From Robiginitomaculum sp. (GTDB taxonomy: Bacteria; Pseudomonadota; Alphaproteobacteria; Caulobacterales; Maricaulaceae): a stretch of DNA of 64,000 nucleotides. The stretch lies in NCBI GenBank assembly GCA_002733605.1, contig NVWK01000011.1, positions 1 to 64,000 of the forward strand, given 5' to 3'. Of this stretch, positions 62,196 through 64,000 are shown one piece after another (the stretch's first letter is position 1; each line of letters opens with the position of its first letter). The notes below the pieces were generated by a model that made no database searches, was not told the DNA's origin, and saw only the letters and a list, made by a program, of their open reading frames with translations. Position numbers and translations under genes: made by a program.

Positions 62196-64000
62196 TGGAT
62201 ATCGCAACTACACAAGCCAGTGTCGACAGCTACATTCAGACACAAGAAGACAAATCCCTGTTACGCTTTATCACGTGCGGCAGTGTTGATGACGGAAAAT
62301 CAACCCTGATCGGGCGCTTGCTGTACGAGAGCAAATTATTGTTTGAAGACCAGATTGCAGCCCTGAAGGCGGATTCCATTCGCAGTGGCACCCAGGGGGA
62401 TGATCTGGACTTTGCCTTGCTGGTAGACGGGTTGGCGTCTGAACGCGAACAGGGCATCACCATTGATGTGGCCTATAGGTTTTTCTCCACCAAGGCCCGT
62501 AAATTTATCGTGATCGATACGCCCGGACATGAACAATATACCCGCAATATGGCAACAGGGGCGTCTCAGGCTCAATTGGCCGTATTACTGGTGGATGCGC
62601 GTCTCGGGCTTTCGACCCAGACCAAACGCCATTCCTATATTGTCAACGCGCTCGGTGTGAAACGCATCGTCGTGGCGATCAACAAGATGGATTTGGTCAA
62701 CTACTCCCAAGAGCGCTATGAAGAGATTATTGCGAGCTACCGTGAATTTGCCGATAAAATCGGGGTTGCGGACTTTACCGCCATTCCCGTATCGGCCCTT
62801 AAAGGCGACAATATTATCGAAAAATCCGCCGCCATGCCGTGGTATGAAGGCGACACGTTGATCGAACATTTAAACACCGTGCCGATTGGCGAAACCGCCA
62901 ACGCCCAGCCATTTCGCATGCATGTGCAATGGGTCAACCGGCCGCATCTGGATTTCAGGGGCTTCTCGGGACGGGTGGCGTCGGGACAAGTGCATGTGGG
63001 GGATAAAATTACCGCCCTGCCTTCAGGCAAGCAAAGTCGGGTGGCCAAAATTTTCACTATGGACGGGGATCTCGACATGGCACTTCCGGGCGAGTCGGTA
63101 ACGATTTGCCTGACAGACGAAATTGATGTCAGCCGTGGCGATCTGCTCTGTAGTTCTGCCAATGCGCCAACGTTGTCTGACCGGTTCGAAAGCCGTCTGC
63201 TCTGGATGAGTGAAGAGGCCTTGCGGCCAGGCCAGAGCTATCTCATGAAGATCGGTGCCCAAACCATCAATGCAACGATTTCGCCGCCTAAATACGCGAT
63301 TGACGTCAATACACTGGCCCATATTTCGGCCAAAACCCTGAATTTGAACGAAATCGGGGTGAGTATCGTCAATATAGAGAAGCCGATCCCGTTCGAGCCT
63401 TATACGCTCAATAAAGAAATGGGGAGTTTCATCCTGATCAACCGGTTGACCAATGCGACGGTTGCAATGGGGTTGATTGAAAAAGATGCCCAGACCACTT
63501 CGATCGAACTGCGTACGGACGAGCTGTCTATTGACCGCGGTCTGCGCTCTGAGCAGAAAAACCAAAAACCTGTCACCTTGTGGTTTACGGGTCTGAAATG
63601 GTCGGGCAAAACCTTTATTGCCAATGCACTGGAACGACGGTTGTTTGCCAATGGCAATCATTCCTTCCTGTTGGACGCCGATACAATGTGGAAAGGTCTG
63701 TCGGAAGATCTGGATTATGTGGATGCCGACCGTACAGAAAACAGTCGCCGCGTGGCGCAAGTGTGTAAATTGATGAATGATGCAGGGTTGATTGTGCAAA
63801 GCTGCTTTACCTCTGCCTTTACGTCTGAACGACGGATATCGCGCCGGATTATCGGGGATGACAGCTTTATTGAAATCCACGTCAACACACCGCTGGAACT
63901 TTCCGAAGCCCATGATACGACCGGGTTTTACAAGAAAGCCCGTCGGGGTGAAATCCTCAATATTGCCGGTATCGACTTGCCTTATGAAGCGCCGGAAAAC
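62195..64000 (+). CDS. cysN: Sulfate adenylyltransferase subunit 1 fused to an APS-kinase-like domain (partial)
   Basis: First 602 codons; the gene runs off the window. Residues 1-450 are CysN: GTPase motifs GSVDDGKSTLIGRLL, DTPGHEQYTRNM and NKMD, then the EF-Tu-like beta-barrel. From about residue 455 it continues into a CysC-like domain (P-loop GLKWSGKTF), as in CysNC. This half is degenerate: the usual LDGDNVRHGL reads LDADTMWKGL (Gly to Ala, Asn to Thr, Arg to Trp), and the E.RD.KGLY stretch reads EAHDTTGFYKKA. Since CysH here uses APS, kinase activity may be dispensable. Confidence 0.9.
   Translation, partial: MDIATTQASVDSYIQTQEDKSLLRFITCGSVDDGKSTLIGRLLYESKLLFEDQIAALKADSIRSGTQGDDLDFALLVDGLASEREQGITIDVAYRFFSTKARKFIVIDTPGHEQYTRNMATGASQAQLAVLLVDARLGLSTQTKRHSYIVNALGVKRIVVAINKMDLVNYSQERYEEIIASYREFADKIGVADFTAIPVSALKGDNIIEKSAAMPWYEGDTLIEHLNTVPIGETANAQPFRMHVQWVNRPHLDFRGFSGRVASGQVHVGDKITALPSGKQSRVAKIFTMDGDLDMALPGESVTICLTDEIDVSRGDLLCSSANAPTLSDRFESRLLWMSEEALRPGQSYLMKIGAQTINATISPPKYAIDVNTLAHISAKTLNLNEIGVSIVNIEKPIPFEPYTLNKEMGSFILINRLTNATVAMGLIEKDAQTTSIELRTDELSIDRGLRSEQKNQKPVTLWFTGLKWSGKTFIANALERRLFANGNHSFLLDADTMWKGLSEDLDYVDADRTENSRRVAQVCKLMNDAGLIVQSCFTSAFTSERRISRRIIGDDSFIEIHVNTPLELSEAHDTTGFYKKARRGEILNIAGIDLPYEAPEN

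Overview
The window looks like chromosomal DNA of a stalked or budding marine alphaproteobacterium of the Hyphomonadaceae/Maricaulales/Robiginitomaculum kind. The evidence is a class I (archaeal-type) lysyl-tRNA synthetase, fabA-fabB, an S24-like regulator next to DUF952 and pyrD, a PodJ-like polarity protein with a CtrA-type box upstream, a SapC-family protein, a LiuR-type MerR regulator in front of a beta-oxidation operon, and a moderate GC content of roughly 50 percent. The assignment is inferred from gene content; no rRNA or tRNA gene was found. Genes are tightly packed, with many 1- to 15-base overlaps.

Layout. 1-5 kb: FkbM methyltransferase, dnaJ, a hotdog thioesterase, a secreted avidin-like protein, and fabA-fabB (unsaturated fatty-acid synthesis). 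5-6.2 kb: an AT-richer two-gene cassette (DUF488 plus an uncharacterised 252-residue protein) set between fabB and lysS. 6.3-13.4 kb: lysS, a secreted helical protein, an S24-like regulator with two matching palindromes at its promoter, DUF952-pyrD, and a thioesterase-thioesterase-MATE operon. 13.4-20.6 kb, all on the minus strand: GNAT, two MscS channels, a PodJ-like protein and a large exported protein. 20.6-30 kb: MerR regulator with a perfect 16-base palindrome, then two acyl-CoA dehydrogenases, thiolase, FadJ-type protein, GST, crotonase and an NTF2-like protein. 30-35.5 kb: Bcr-type MFS, DUF2461, alpha/beta hydrolase, double-hotdog thioesterase, Zur-type regulator, SapC. 35.5-45 kb: DsbD-like protein, pgi, hisS, LytTR regulator, alpha/beta hydrolase, an acidic lipoprotein, MBL-fold hydrolase, PNPOx-like protein. 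45-56.5 kb: etfBA, cobalamin adenosyltransferase, HIG1-like protein, a GMC oxidoreductase-aldehyde dehydrogenase-amidohydrolase run facing a TonB-dependent receptor, and a DUF2785 lipoprotein. 56.5-64 kb is sulfur metabolism: methionine gamma-lyase with a divergent Lrp regulator, a UDP-sulfoquinovose-synthase-like protein, a CysB-like regulator, and cysH-cysD-cysN(C), the last cut by the window end.

How the genes work together. The fad operon feeds electrons from its dehydrogenases into EtfAB. FabA/FabB make the unsaturated fatty acids, and several hotdog thioesterases can release acyl chains. The cys operon makes sulfite via an APS-type reductase. Sulfite is also the sulfur donor for the SqdB-like enzyme, which lies on the other side of the CysB-like regulator gene.

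Most worth a second look: the avidin homologue; the DUF488 cassette; the S24-like regulator that has lost its Ser-Lys dyad but has two palindromes 30 bases apart; the CysN fusion whose APS-kinase half has lost key residues next to an APS reductase that would not need it; and a 41-base perfect direct repeat filling an intergenic gap. No CRISPR array, IS element or phage module was seen.
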